A DNA stretch of 64,000 bases, from positions 647,585-711,584 of the forward strand of contig WPIO01000162.1 of the NCBI GenBank assembly GCA_009760855.2, written 5' to 3'. Positions 35,046-49,414 of the stretch are shown piece after piece. A program made the position numbers and the translations under genes. The first letter of the stretch is position 1; each line of letters begins with the position of its first letter. This DNA comes from Cristatella mucedo (Eukaryota > Bryozoa > Phylactolaemata > Cristatellidae). The notes under the pieces were generated by a model that had not been told where the DNA came from, did no database searches, and worked only from the letters and a program-made list of their open reading frames with translations.

Positions 35046-35217
35046 AATCCTAGCTGATTAAACAGCCTCTTTTTGTATAGTGACAGAAGAGCCTGTATGG
35101 CTATCACCACCGCTTGCAGTGGCGATAAAGGATCGCCCACTGCAGGAATCGAACCCACGACCTCGGGACCAAGGTCGTGAAAGCAACCACCTTACCTAGT
35201 GTGCCATCACGGCTCAC
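35046..35217 (-). mobile_element. SINE1, complete copy in the intron
   Basis: Reverse of SINE1: ctagctgattaaacagcctc, ctatcaccaccgcttgcagt, ggaatcgaacccacgacct (B-box) and the head cctagtgtgccatcacggct. Confidence 0.93.
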
Positions 35218-35879
35218 GTCTAGATTACTCCAGTTCGCTTGAGAGAGAGGGAGGAGGCATAGTGACTGTGGCCCAGTGGCCCAGTGGCCCAGTCTGGCAG
35301 CAGCGGTCCAGCACCGGGCAGGGAATCGCTACGTAAATCATCAATCAGCCTCTGGGAGATGATCCAAGGTTGGCAGACCGTTCAGTCGGCTTGGTGGCAC
35401 TTATGAAGCTGCCGGCCAGTGGGCATAATACAGTCCCAGAAGGCAGTGAGCAGGATACGATCCCGGATTCCACAGGACAGGGTACAGTCCAAGATTTCAC
35501 ATGAACGGAGCTAACAGCTTCCTCAGATCTAGCAAAGCCCAGTGAGGCCATCGGCCAAAAAAACAGCAACGCCTAGCTCTAGTGCACGACCTTTACCATT
35601 TCCGTTCGGTTGCAATAGCTCTCAGCACCTCATACCTCCGACCCCTGAACGACCCCAAGCATTACCAACCGACTGCTTTGCCTAGCCCCTAACCCCCCCC
35701 CAGTCTATTATGGCCCAGTGCTTTGTTCAGTGCTGCTAGCATATTTGCTAACTACGATGTAAAGGAAGCGTGATCAAATATACTAGAAAGACCGTGCCCA
35801 CAAGTTGTAGAAAACTATTTGAAAGACTTGCATGCAATCAATAAAGTTCGTAAATAGGATTAAGCACAAAGGGACTTGT
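35218..35879. other. Intron sequence, nothing recognised
   Basis: There is a small run of 'gcccagtg' repeats near 35270-35295. No exon-like frame with splice support was seen. Confidence 0.4.
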
Positions 35880-36415
35880 GCCTGGTTGCTGCAAAACTCC
35901 GAAGCTGGGCGTGTCTGCCGTGAGCAGCTGCTGCCACATTATACAGCTTCTCACGGACCTGCATTGTAACCACCACGCAGCATATCGACTTGGAGGCTCT
36001 GTCAATCACATTTAGTTCCATTCGTTCTCTTGCTCCAGCCTACCTATATGAACTACCTCCCAATCATGCTAGGTATCATCGTACTACCCTGCTCTGACGA
36101 CTTAGGAATCATTTAGGTTTGCCTCTAACCAACCACAGCCAGCCATTCGAGACCATGCCTTTTGTTCATACGCTCTCAAAGCCAAAAAGTCATACTCAAC
36201 TACAGTCACGATATCCTCTGACATGACAATACTTAAGCATAAGATAAAAGTGCACCTGTTTCTCGTAGCATTTTCCGGGTCCATATGAATCGTCTTCTGT
36301 ATAATAAGGCATGCTGATGCTGTCCACTATCGCTAACCTGTTGACATGCTTACTTTCAAACATATCTAAAGTGCCCAAGACGATATATATTTCATTTTAC
36401 AGCCGTGTATAAATA
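35880..36415 (+). mobile_element. L2-A-related LINE, diverged 3' half
   Basis: ttgctgcaaaactccgaagc, cattcgttctcttgctcc and agcctacctatatgaactac parallel the L2-A C-terminal coding order. The tail region near 36360-36415 is weak. Confidence 0.65.
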
Positions 36416-36604
36416 TTTTCTTTGGAATACCGTCTTCATCGTTTCACGGTTCTAGGTGACCTAGCCAATAGATAGATGCATCTCGTCAGGAGAAAAGATG
36501 TGGGCCGGTATTCTAAGCTTTAGATGTCGTCAACACTCACTGCCAAATATGTATCAGCAAAACATTCAGTTGGATGATGGAGAATCAGGCAGAACATACC
36601 AAAT

Positions 36605-37500
36605 TACACTGACCCACAAGGCCAAGGCCACGGCTTGGCTCTTCCATACCTAGCTGAACTGCTACACCAGTTTCAGCCTCCTCGTGCCCTCGAGGCCCTG
36701 CATGGACAATCAATTATATTAATAACAATAATAATAATGCATTTGATAAAGGGCCCTCAGAGAACTCAGACAAACAACATGAATAACATGGTTCGGGGTG
36801 ACATGCACAGGGTCAGCATACAAATGGGGTTAGTGGCAGCATGCAGTGTCAGCACGCACAAGCATATAAAGGAAGAATCACAGGGACCCACTAAATGCTG
36901 TCCTAAATAGGTGTTTTTAAGTTCTTTTTAAATGTGGTCAAGTCAGGGGATGTTCTGACGCAAGTCGGGAGTGAGTTTCAGGCTTTCAGAGCATACGAAC
37001 TAAATGCACGGTCTCCAAGGATTTGAGGTTTGTACGAGGTATTGGTAAACTGTTGGATTCCGAAAAGCGGTGGTACAATGCTTGGCCTGGTGGAGGAGTA
37101 GATCTGAGAGACAGGCTGAAGCCAAAGAATGAAGCGACCTAAAAGTGAGCGACAAAACCTTGAAATCGATCCGTTGCTTTACAGGTAGCCAGTACATGGT
37201 CGGCAAGAAGTGGTTAGCTGTTCCATTCCTCTGCTTAAAGACCGTTGGCGACCGAAGCTATTGCTCTGCAGGTCCTAGAATGTGGAACTCGCTTCCGCTG
37301 ATTCGTATGCAACGACAACTAATCTCCTGCTGCCGACTATGGCACATCTTTTCCAGACGTCCTGAGCTGTTAATTCCATGTTACTCATCACCTCAGCTGC
37401 TCTCCTGACTTTGCTACGCTTCCCAGTTTCTGCTTGTTGCGTAAGACGAAGTCTGTTAGCTACCGAATGCATACCGAAAGCCGTGAGTGTGCTGTGTATG
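36605..37500 (+). mobile_element. L2-B LINE, split by an L2-A insertion
   Basis: Left part: ACHGL-like ctgacccacaaggcc to tggacaatcaatta. Right part from 37214: ttagctgttccattcctctg, then SAGPRMWN-like sequence and the L2-B 3' segment to about 37500. The two halves join at the L2-B phrase gacaataaattagctg when the insertion is removed. Confidence 0.85.
36716..37213 (-). mobile_element. L2-A LINE nested in L2-B (second case)
   Basis: The tail is atattaataacaataataat then tgcatttgataaagggccc. The minus strand carries the L2-A 3' end and a C-terminal coding stub ([20 protein letters not shown]). It is bounded by L2-B halves. A short tta is shared at both joints. Confidence 0.88.
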
Positions 37501-37640
37501 AGCTAGTCTGTGATACTTATACTGACACAAATAAACTTGAGTTGGTCTAAATTGTGTAAAAGTGAGGAGCAGGTACAAGCTCCAGGGAGATGCATCGTTA
37601 CAAAGGAGACTATAGAAGGAACAAAAAATCCATAATATGT

Positions 37641-37728
37641 GCGATGGTTTTAGCTAAGCTGAGGGTTTATAGGCGACGGTTTTAGCTAAGCTGATGGTTT
37701 ATGGGCGATGGTTTTAGCTAAGTTGATG
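37641..37728. repeat. 32-bp tandem repeat x 3
   Basis: Units start at 37641, 37673 and 37705. Each begins gcgatggttttagctaagct (second unit gcgacgg). No known motif. Confidence 0.9.
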
Positions 37729-38004
37729 AACCCCACAAGGTTGGCGTTCCATGTCTGGACTTATTTCTTGCATAACGCTTATGGAGGGTTTATTTTCGTT
37801 CTTCTCTTCATTGCCTTAAGTATTTACATTATTTCCACTGGGCCATCTCGTTTTGCCATAACGCTATATTACTTCTGCTACCAGTAACAGACGCATATTT
37901 TGAGTACTGGCGAAGCGTCTAAGCCCGAATTCGATCGGTTTATGATCCTGCTCAACATGACAGAGTTGCTTTCAGCTTTTCAAAAATAAATAAAACAATA
38001 AAAA

Positions 38005-38145
38005 CGTTGACCTGACTCAACAACCTTATGTGTACAGTGGCAGAAGAGCTTTTATCGGCTATCACTACCCCTTGCAGTGGGCAATCCTTTATTGCCCACT
38101 GCAGAAACCCTAGACCTGGGTCGTAAAAAGCAAGCACCGAACCTC
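38005..38145 (-). mobile_element. SINE1, diverged copy
   Basis: The phrases gtggcagaagagc, ctatcactaccccttgcagt and tgcagaaaccctagacctg match the SINE1 order on the minus strand. The tRNA-like head is lost. Confidence 0.65.
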
Positions 38146-38329
38146 TGGGCTGAGACCCCGGGGCATGCACTCGACGACTTCCGCAATGCTCCGCAAGGTC
38201 AATCCAAAGACTGATAAAGCAATTTTAAAACGATGCAATAAAGACAAGTCTTTTGAAAGCTATCCTTATGTGGACTATCTGGCATGACCTGCAAGGGACC
38301 AGTGAAAATGCTCAAACGATTTGTGCTTG

Positions 38330-38414
38330 ACACCTCTAACCATGTTATGCTTGTTGTCATTGAGCATGTTACCACTCTCTGAGGGCGCTATAACTATATT
38401 ATTATTATTATTAT
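38330..38414 (+). mobile_element. L2-A LINE, short 3' end
   Basis: acctctaaccatgttatgc, gagcatg, then tctctgagggcgctata and an (ATT)n tail. The central agcgcctagaaagag segment is deleted. Confidence 0.7.
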
Positions 38415-38942
38415 TTGATCCTAGCATCGAATTAAGATGCTCAAGTGAACGAGTTCAATGCAGACACATATTGCACTTGGAAACTTTCAGCGACATGTCC
38501 CACACAGCATGCAAGTAGTGAGAAGCCTACAGTGAATTACTGATGAAAGCCAGCATAGCTGAGCCAAAAATAACCTGTCAAAAACTAATAACATCATTAA
38601 CAATAAAATATGTTTATAATGAGCTAAGCTAGATCTGTTTCAATTCCAACTTCAGATAATTTTCTGGAGAAGAATCACGTCAATTACTTAGTGATAAGGT
38701 GCACAATTTAGGTGTTTAAAAGAGCAAGGTCAATTCATGCTGACGAAGCCAATATGTGAGGATCGTGATCAGGATCATTTGAGGTTTCTAGGTTCTTTTT
38801 AAACGCAGTCAACTGGATGTAATATAAAATAAAATACGCTGCTCGATATGACTCTCCGCACGGCGGTTATCGGAGGTGAGGCAAAAACCTGCAAAAGTAA
38901 TCTCTCAAAGCACTCAGCTAATGCACAGCTCACGCCCATTAC

Positions 38943-39666
38943 CTGGTGCAAGTTCGTTGGATCGAGTCACGAGACCATCGCGCCGGGGAAAATAATAGTA
39001 ACGGCCAAGTGCAGTTCCACTGCTCCAAGGCATGATAGCGTGCCGTTCGTCGACTGCTGCTGCTGCTCCTGTGTAATCGCGACGCGACCATGTCGCGAGC
39101 ACCTGCCGCTCGCCTGCTGCTGCTGCTGCTCCTGGATCGAAGCTTGGTGCTTGCGTCTGCCAGACGCTCGCTGCCGCTCTGCTTTCACCTCGGCGCGCTT
39201 GATCATACTGTCCGTCCAGCAAGTCGGATCGATTTCGCGCATCATGTACGGCAGCGTGACGGCCGAGAGCCGTTGCTGCCACTGCGTCGGCAGCAGCGGC
39301 AGCAGTGGCTGCAGCAGCTGCAGCTGCTGCCCTTTGAAATGCCGCCCTTTGAAAGAAGTGATCGACGAGCGTCTCTCTGGAACGCTCGACGACTGGTCGG
39401 TGCCGTGCGACACTTGAAGTGGTGACACTAAGGTCCAATGGCGTGTCGCATGGCTGATGCTGGCTTAAAGGGTCATCTCCACTGTCTCCATTCGCTCTGC
39501 TTTCACCGACCGGACGAGCTGCTGCTAGAGTTCGGCTCCTGCTATTAGCACCGGCCGCACGCTCCGTGGACTTAATGCTCAAATCCAGAGGGCTATCAGG
39601 GATGGAGAAAGCCATGTCGTTTGGCTGCTTGCAGTCTCGTGGAATCTCGGACATTCTCGAAACCAT
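38943..39666 (-). CDS. Internal coding exon with two CtBP-binding PLDLS motifs (exon B)
   Basis: This is a 724-bp exon. The acceptor gactcattccacag sits directly before ATGGTTTCG at 39666, and the donor CAG|GTAATG is at 38943/38942. It codes for 241 residues plus one base, so its phase matches exon C (27286-29351). It has PLDLS twice: residues 26-30 (39577-39591, DSPLDLSIKS) and 76-80 (39427-39441, DTPLDLSVTT). An Ala tract follows (about residues 113-126) with Gln/Ala-rich sequence and then Arg-rich sequence. PLDLS is the core peptide that binds a cleft in CtBP corepressors. The first PLDLS context resembles that of LCOR-type corepressors, but no DNA-binding domain was found, so orthology is unproven. 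Met 39666 could be the start, or the frame could continue from an upstream exon. Confidence 0.8.
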
Positions 39667-40435
39667 CTGTGGAATGAGTCGGTCGGTCGGAATTGGGAAC
39701 ACGACCAAAGCAAAGACGAGACGTGAAGATTAGGAGTTTCCGTTCACCATATCGATTACCGCACTACAAAAAGTTGAAGTAGTGATGCGGGTCCATGCGG
39801 AGAGACTATTTCTTTGAAGCTACTACAGTGGCCGCGCTTACGGTACCACTAATAAGCGCTCGGTTTCACTTAATATTTAGAACACAGGACACGATGTGCC
39901 TTAAAAGCCTGTCGTGACAAGTCACAGCCCAAGTTGTCTTAGATCAGCTCGCTTGTTTTGATGCATCAGAGTAACTTTTTCAATCGGAATTGTTCCTAAA
40001 CTTCCTTCTAGCAAAAATGGACCATCATTCGGGGGAGCCGTTGTTTAGGCACCAGGTGCAGACAGACATTCGTGGCAGCATTCTTGTATCCGGCTTCGTT
40101 CAACGCCTTTGAGCCACCCTCATCCTAAAGTGAGGCTGGCATGCCTCACTGCCCGACATCTTGATTACATTAAAATACTCATGGGCCCAATGTGCTACTA
40201 ATAATCTGACCTATAAAGCTAACTACTGATTGGCTACGGCAAAAGCTACACAAACCGCTGCTTCAGAAAAAGCTTCAGGTTCTCTCGCCGAAGCAACAGG
40301 TGGCTCCTAAACTGACTGGAATTGACTTATCGCCAAACAAGTTCGAATCAACCGTTTTATTTGCTAAGGGCTTTAACGGGTTACCGGTGGGTTAGCGAAG
40401 TCAGTTCGAGAGTTCCATCAGTTTAGAGAAAAGTG
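39667..40435. other. Intron or upstream sequence, nothing recognised
   Basis: No repeat family or further exon with good splice sites was noticed. Confidence 0.35.
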
Positions 40436-40545
40436 GCAGTCCCGGGTCGTGGGTTCCTGGCCGGCAGTAGTCGACCACTGCAAGTGGTAGTGATAGCCTT
40501 GACTGCTCTTCTGCTGCTATATAAAAATGAGGCTGTTAAAAGCTC
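40436..40545 (+). mobile_element. SINE1, partial copy
   Basis: gggtcgtgggttcctggc, ccactgcaagtggtagtgat, actgctcttctgctgctata and gaggctgttaaaagc match SINE1 from the B-box to the 3' end. The head is missing. Confidence 0.75.
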
Positions 40546-43659
<3,114 letters not shown>

Positions 43660-43976
43660 CATGGATGTAACTCCACAAAGCCACAAAGACTGTAAGTGGT
43701 ACGCAGGAGAGCTCTGATTAGAGCACTCACAGCCTGAGAGACTTTCGGTACGCATTCGGTAGCCAACAGACTTCATCTCACGCAACAAAGAGAAATTGGG
43801 AAGCACAGCTGAGTCAGGAGAGCAGTTGAGGTAGTAAGAAACATGGAAGTAGCAGCTCAAGACGACTGGAAAGGGTGTGCTCAAGTCGGCAGCAGGAGAG
43901 TAGTTGCCATTGAGTAAGAAACGTGGAAGTGAGTTTCGCAGTCTAACTAAGACCTGCAGAGCAATAGCTTCTGGAC
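43660..43976 (-). mobile_element. L2-B LINE, 3' end
   Basis: gtaactccacaaagccacaa, gagagactttcggtacgcat, ccaacagacttcatctcacg and gcagcaggagagtagttgcc are the conserved L2-B 3' segment. Only the last part of the coding region is included. Confidence 0.88.
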
Positions 43977-45010
43977 ACTGCGTCAGCAGGATAAAATCCT
44001 TGTCGCACGGCGGCTGTGGATGGGGAGGGGGATTAATTGAGTACATGCAATCGACTAACGCTGCGGGAAGGAAGCCCGTATTAGCTGGCATTCAGTGGCG
44101 GACGCGGGTGGTCCTACCGGCGTTAACGTGACGCTAGAGTCGAGCCGGTCGACAGTACAGACAGGCGGAAACGTGCTGAATTGCGAAATAAATTGCCGAG
44201 CCGTCGCTGCGGCCGGCGATTCTGATTTCCTCCACGTCTTTGCGACCCAGCAGCTGTGTAAATGTGAGAAGAAATTAGCCAAATCAACATTCAATAAAGG
44301 TCTCCTCACGACGCATACTTCAAGTATGAGATGAACTGCGTCACAGGGTCCGTGAGCAAAGAGGGCCTACATTGATTGAGCTGCACATCCGTGCCCCTGG
44401 CGCCAGCACAGCCAGCATCGAGCCGATTTTGCTGTTAAGGTCAACAGAGCCCGCAGGGAACTTGGTATGGTTACTGCTGTAAACAGGCAATGACATTTCC
44501 AGCAGTTATGCACAATGACAACAAATTGCCTGTGGGGAGACTGAAGGTCATGTGGAAATTAGTCCATCGGCAGAAGAATTCCGTACTACAGCTACAGTAG
44601 ATTTGATGGGCAGCAGCTTTATGCCATACAGTTAAAGGGCAGCTGCTACATGCAAGCTACCTCAACATGCCTTAATACTCCAAGCTAAGCACGCACGAAT
44701 GCAGGCAACTAGACACGCTTGCCATGTCTGCAATTGGATTGCCAGCCACATGACTTCCTATGCCTAATGTTTATCGAAAGAGCCATTAAAAGAGCATTAC
44801 AAGACAGTATTATGGGCCTACTTCCACAATTACAGCATTGATAGCATTAGGAAGTGCAACCATAGGACGATGCTAGTTTGAGACTAGTCACTTGACTAGA
44901 CCTTAGCTTACTACTGCTACGAACCTGCTGAAATGGTTCTCAGAGTGAACTGCTTCGCCACAAAAACAGCGCACGAAACGGCTGCTACTAATGTAATGGA
45001 ATGTATATGG
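43977..45010. other. Non-coding stretch, nothing recognised
   Basis: Short frames only. The stretch from about 43980 to 44330 is somewhat GC-rich with a 79-codon plus-strand frame; no domain seen. Confidence 0.35.
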
Positions 45011-45197
45011 CGAGCCGTGATGGCACACTAGGTAAGCCTGTTGCTTTTCACGACCTCGGTCCCGAGGACGTGGGTCCCGAGGTCGTGGGTTCGAATGCTG
45101 CGTTGGGCGATCCTTTATCGCTGCTGCAAGAGGTGATGATCGCCGTAAAGGCTCTTCTGTAGCTACATACAAAAGAGGCTGTTAAATCGGCTAGTAT
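45011..45197 (+). mobile_element. SINE1 with an internal duplication at the B-box
   Basis: The head is gagccgtgatggcacactag. The segment gtcccgaggacgtggg is repeated as gtcccgaggtcgtggg just before ttcgaatgctgcg. Body and end (gctgttaaatcggctagtat) are intact. Confidence 0.9.
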
Positions 45198-45314
45198 CTC
45201 TCTGACTGTGACTACCCAAAGCAAAAGCACTAAAATGGGTGTTAAGCACAAGAGTTTTCTATGGTGCACTCAAAGCCTAAGTGGCATGCATCATTGCATT
45301 GCATGCGGTAGGCA

Positions 45315-45585
45315 ATGCAATGTAATGTATCTCCGTCATCAGCTCCACAAAGCCACAAAGACTGTGAGGGTATTACTCAGGAGAGTTTTGCATAGCTCAC
45401 CCACAGCCTAATCGGCTTTCGGTACGTATTTGGTAGCCAACAGGCACGTAGACTTCACCTCAGCAAAGAGATAGTAAGAAGTGCAGGTCAGTCAGGAGGG
45501 CAGTTAAAGAAGTGAGTAGCATGGAAGTGGCAGCTCAGAATGGCTGGAAAGAATGTGCAACAGTCGGCAGCCAGAGAAAAGTCCT
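45315..45585 (-). mobile_element. L2-B LINE, 3' end
   Basis: gcaatgtaatgtatctccgt then cacaaagccacaaagactg, gcctaatcggctttcggtac and aacaggcacgtagacttcac. It is truncated within the non-coding part. Confidence 0.85.
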
Positions 45586-46047
45586 TGTAGATGCTAGGTT
45601 GATATTGGTGCAGCTAACGCCTCTCGACGCACAGCTAAATAGTCCCAGTAGCAGCTACACTGCATGTGGCATATGGCGACGATATAAGAGCACTGCAGCA
45701 ATCAAGAACTCCCAGACAATTATAAAAGCAAATGCGTGATGATAACATCAAGCAAAGCCGCTCAGGTTGCAGTCTATTCCAGAGCCTCGAGGCTGTGACA
45801 TTTTCTTAGGCCGAGCGATGGAATACTACTGCTTTTCTTTACTACTTAAGATTCGGAAATCGCTAATACTCTCGTGCAGTGTCTCTCATTCTGAGCAGCT
45901 TAGTACGCACGTTTTTATAACTGCAACCGGTTGCTTTCGGGCCTACTTGCAAAGACTCGATCCACAATGATTCCCATTCCAAGCAGCAGGGCAAGCAACC
46001 CGGCAATGGCTGATGGCAGCATTATCGCACTGCCTTGGGAGTTGCCC
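45586..46047. other. Non-coding stretch, nothing recognised
   Basis: No supported feature. Confidence 0.35.
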
Positions 46048-46059
46048 TAGCTAGAGTGG

Positions 46060-46290
46060 CTCTATGTGGACTGAGAAAAGTGAGGGGCATAGCTGAGTCA
46101 GGAGTGCAGTTGAGGTAGTAGCATGGAAGTAGCAGCTCAGGGCGGCTGGAAAGGAAGTGCCTCAGTCGGCAGCAGGAGATTAAATATGGCATCATAGGAA
46201 TTGAGGGAGTGACTTCCACTATTTAGGACCTGCAGAGCAAAAGCCAACGGTCTTTTAAGGGGAGAAATGGAACAGCTATCACTTTTCGTA
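46060..46290 (-). mobile_element. L2-B LINE, fragment
   Basis: aagtgaggggcatagctgag, gcagttgaggtagtagcatg, gtcggcagcaggagatta and tttaggacctgcagagcaaa follow the L2-B 3' order. The terminal (ACATT)n end is lost. Confidence 0.8.
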
Positions 46291-47048
<758 letters not shown>

Positions 47049-47050
<2 letters not shown>

Positions 47051-47202
47051 CACTTGATAAAGCGCCCTCAGAGAACTCAAATCTCTTTCTAGACGCTCTA
47101 CATTTGCTGCAAAGGGAAAAGCGATTGAATGATGAGTAATATCATGCTTGATAAACAACGTGACTAACATGGCTAGGGGTGACATACTTAGGGTCAGCAT
47201 GC
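47049..47202 (-). mobile_element. L2-A LINE, 3' end
   Basis: acacttgataaagcgccctc, tctagacgctctacatttgc, tgagtaatatcatgcttgat and agggtcagcatgcaag. Only the non-coding 3' part is kept. Confidence 0.88.
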
Positions 47203-47301
47203 AAGCCTGTATAGTATTAAGCTTAACAGGGTGCACTCATTGGTCGATTTGGCTGCTTAATCTGGAAGCTTGAAGGCTTCGATCGCCAGCGCCCCTCTCA
47301 C

Positions 47302-47445
47302 CCCACCCCCTCCCCCCCCCCGGGAGTCGACCGATTCAGCCGCCCCCAGATCGTCAGCCGATCCGGATTCTTGCGAGGTGCTGTCTCTTAAAATAGCCAC
47401 GTCATTACAAGGGACAACGCAAGCAGCCTGAGTGTGTCGCATGGC
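47302..47445 (-). CDS. Tentative upstream coding exon (exon A)
   Basis: A pyrimidine-rich acceptor (tgccctcctctag) ends at 47446, directly before GCC ATG CGA. The frame reads 47 codons from that ATG (QAACVVPCNDVAILRDSTSQ, then SADDLGAAESVDS and a Gly run) and reaches a donor-like GGG|GTGAGAG at 47302/47301. The exon would end on a whole codon and so fits the phase-0 start of exon B (38943-39666). The G-rich end makes several donors possible. Acidic, Ser-rich protein-like composition supports coding use. It may be chance; the ATG could be the start codon. Confidence 0.35.
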
Positions 47446-48529
47446 CTAGAGGAGGGCAGTCAGAGCAACACCTGAGCCATTGGATCCGATGTACGAAGCA
47501 CCTGCCGTCGTCTTGCGAAGGGTGAGGCCGATGGAAATCAGGTTTGCTGTTTGTGAACGAAGGCAACGGCAGAGAGATTGCAGATTCGGGCCACTGCTTA
47601 TCGGACGAGTCCAAGAGGTAGGGTAAGTCGAGACGACATGTCGACCGGCAGGGCACCCACCAAGTCAGACTTTCGGGCTTCGAATGTCCGACTTTCAGCC
47701 CTGGGGGGTCGCAGGGGAGCTCGCCTGCTCTCGGGCCTTCTGCCTTTCTCTCACTCGCTCTTTGAGCGGCAGCCTCGAGCAGAAGCCAGAGGTCGGTGTG
47801 GCTGGGGCAGACGACCGAATTGTTCGCTGTTTGACTTTCGATTGACCTAAATTGCTAGCAGGCATCTGCACTGGGCTGGGGCTGCCCACTTCCTGCCAGC
47901 CTCTCCTGGGCACCCTCTGCTGACCTCTGGGCACCTGCAACTCTGCAACGCCACAGGCTTCGAAGTAAAGGGCTGTGTGTGACATGTTCAGCGAACACTC
48001 TAAAAGCCCTCTCTCAATCCAAGCTCGCCCGACCCGGCCCTCCATGGTAATCCCTCGAAAATAAGTAGATAATAAATACAACTCAAAGCCCTAAACGCGT
48101 CAAGTAAAATCATAACAGTCAGCATGCTGCCAAGACTGCTGGCAAAGACCGTTTTCTGAGCTACCCCCACCGGCCCATCAGCCTACGACCACAATTGTTG
48201 TGCACTTTAGTGCTCTCGACCGACTACACTTGAAGCCAGCTGGAGATGTAAGTATGGGCTATAGTTACAGGATTCAAGCATGCCCAAGATAGCTCCATCA
48301 TTGCAAGCTAGAAGGCAGCTGCAGCTTCTGGCTGCAAACTATGAACGCTTCTAGAAGACAGCCTGAGACCACGTGAGACCACGTACGAGCATGTCGTGAG
48401 ATCGCGGCTCTGCTGAGACTGTAGCTCGGATCAAGCACGTGCATCGCAGAGCTGGACCTGGATAGCAGTTTGTACAAGGTATTTCAGCTTATGCTACATC
48501 CGGCTAGTTTTTTGACACGTCCCAGAGGT
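47446..48529. other. Non-coding stretch upstream of the tentative exon
   Basis: A somewhat GC-rich part at about 47.45-47.95 kb has overlapping frames on both strands, none recognised. No clear first exon was found. Confidence 0.3.
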
Positions 48530-49105
48530 TTGACCCAGAGGTGTCTCCTTTGCTGAAGGAGCTTCGATGGCTGCCACTTGATCGACCGGATGCAGAGTGA
48601 GGCGGCGTCTAAAGGTATCTTTCGCTGACCCAAGAGGCCCCCGACAGCTTGGCTCCTTAATATCTAGCTGAACTGATTGCTGCCTCAGCTTCAGCCTCCT
48701 TGAGCCCTCGGGTCCTCTGTGGAGAATACATTAGAAGTTCCGTTCGTCTGCTTAAAGAGGAAAGCTAGTGAGAGGTTTTTGCTTCGCACGCCAGCGACTG
48801 TTGAAATCATGCACAGTTTTTAAGCAAGGACATCATCTCTCCTGCTCCCGCCTGCAGGCACATCATTTCCAGCCGTCCCGAGCTGCTATTTCCAAGCTAC
48901 TCACTACCTCTACTGCCCACCTGGCTCAGCTATCCTTCTCACTTTTTGTATTTTGCATGCAGGAGGTGAGGTTTGTTGGCTACCAAACAGGAACCGAACG
49001 CTACTTAGGCTTTGAGTACGCTATCGAAATCTGCTATTAAACATCCACCTAAGTATTTATTAAGTTACAGATGAAGATAAATTATATTGCATTACAATAC
49101 ATTGG
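48530..49105 (+). mobile_element. L2-B LINE, diverged 3' half
   Basis: gtgtctcctttgctgaagga, gcttggctccttaatatcta and gctgaactgattgctgcctc, then ccgagctgctatttcc and a 3' end near 49065-49105 (gaagataaattatattgcat). Frames are broken. Confidence 0.8.
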
Positions 49106-49164
49106 CCTGTGAGCTAGTGTCAGCAACAGCACAAAGGAGATGGGAGATGAAGATGGCGAGGGAC

Positions 49165-49323
49165 AGACACAAACAAAGAGAGAGAGAGAGAGACACGGAG
49201 AAGAGAGAATGAGAGACAGCGAGATCGAAGAGGGGGAAAGCAATGAGGGGAGAGAGGGAAAGAGATTAACTGATACACAGAGAGAGATGGCCAGCCAGTC
49301 AGTAAGAGAAGAGAGATGAGGAC

Positions 49324-49414
<91 letters not shown>

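Noticed and set aside
39090..39425. Plus-strand Leu-rich frame resembling a signal peptide (LLLLLLLDRSLVLASARR)
   Set aside because: It is the antisense of the trinucleotide repeats in exon B.
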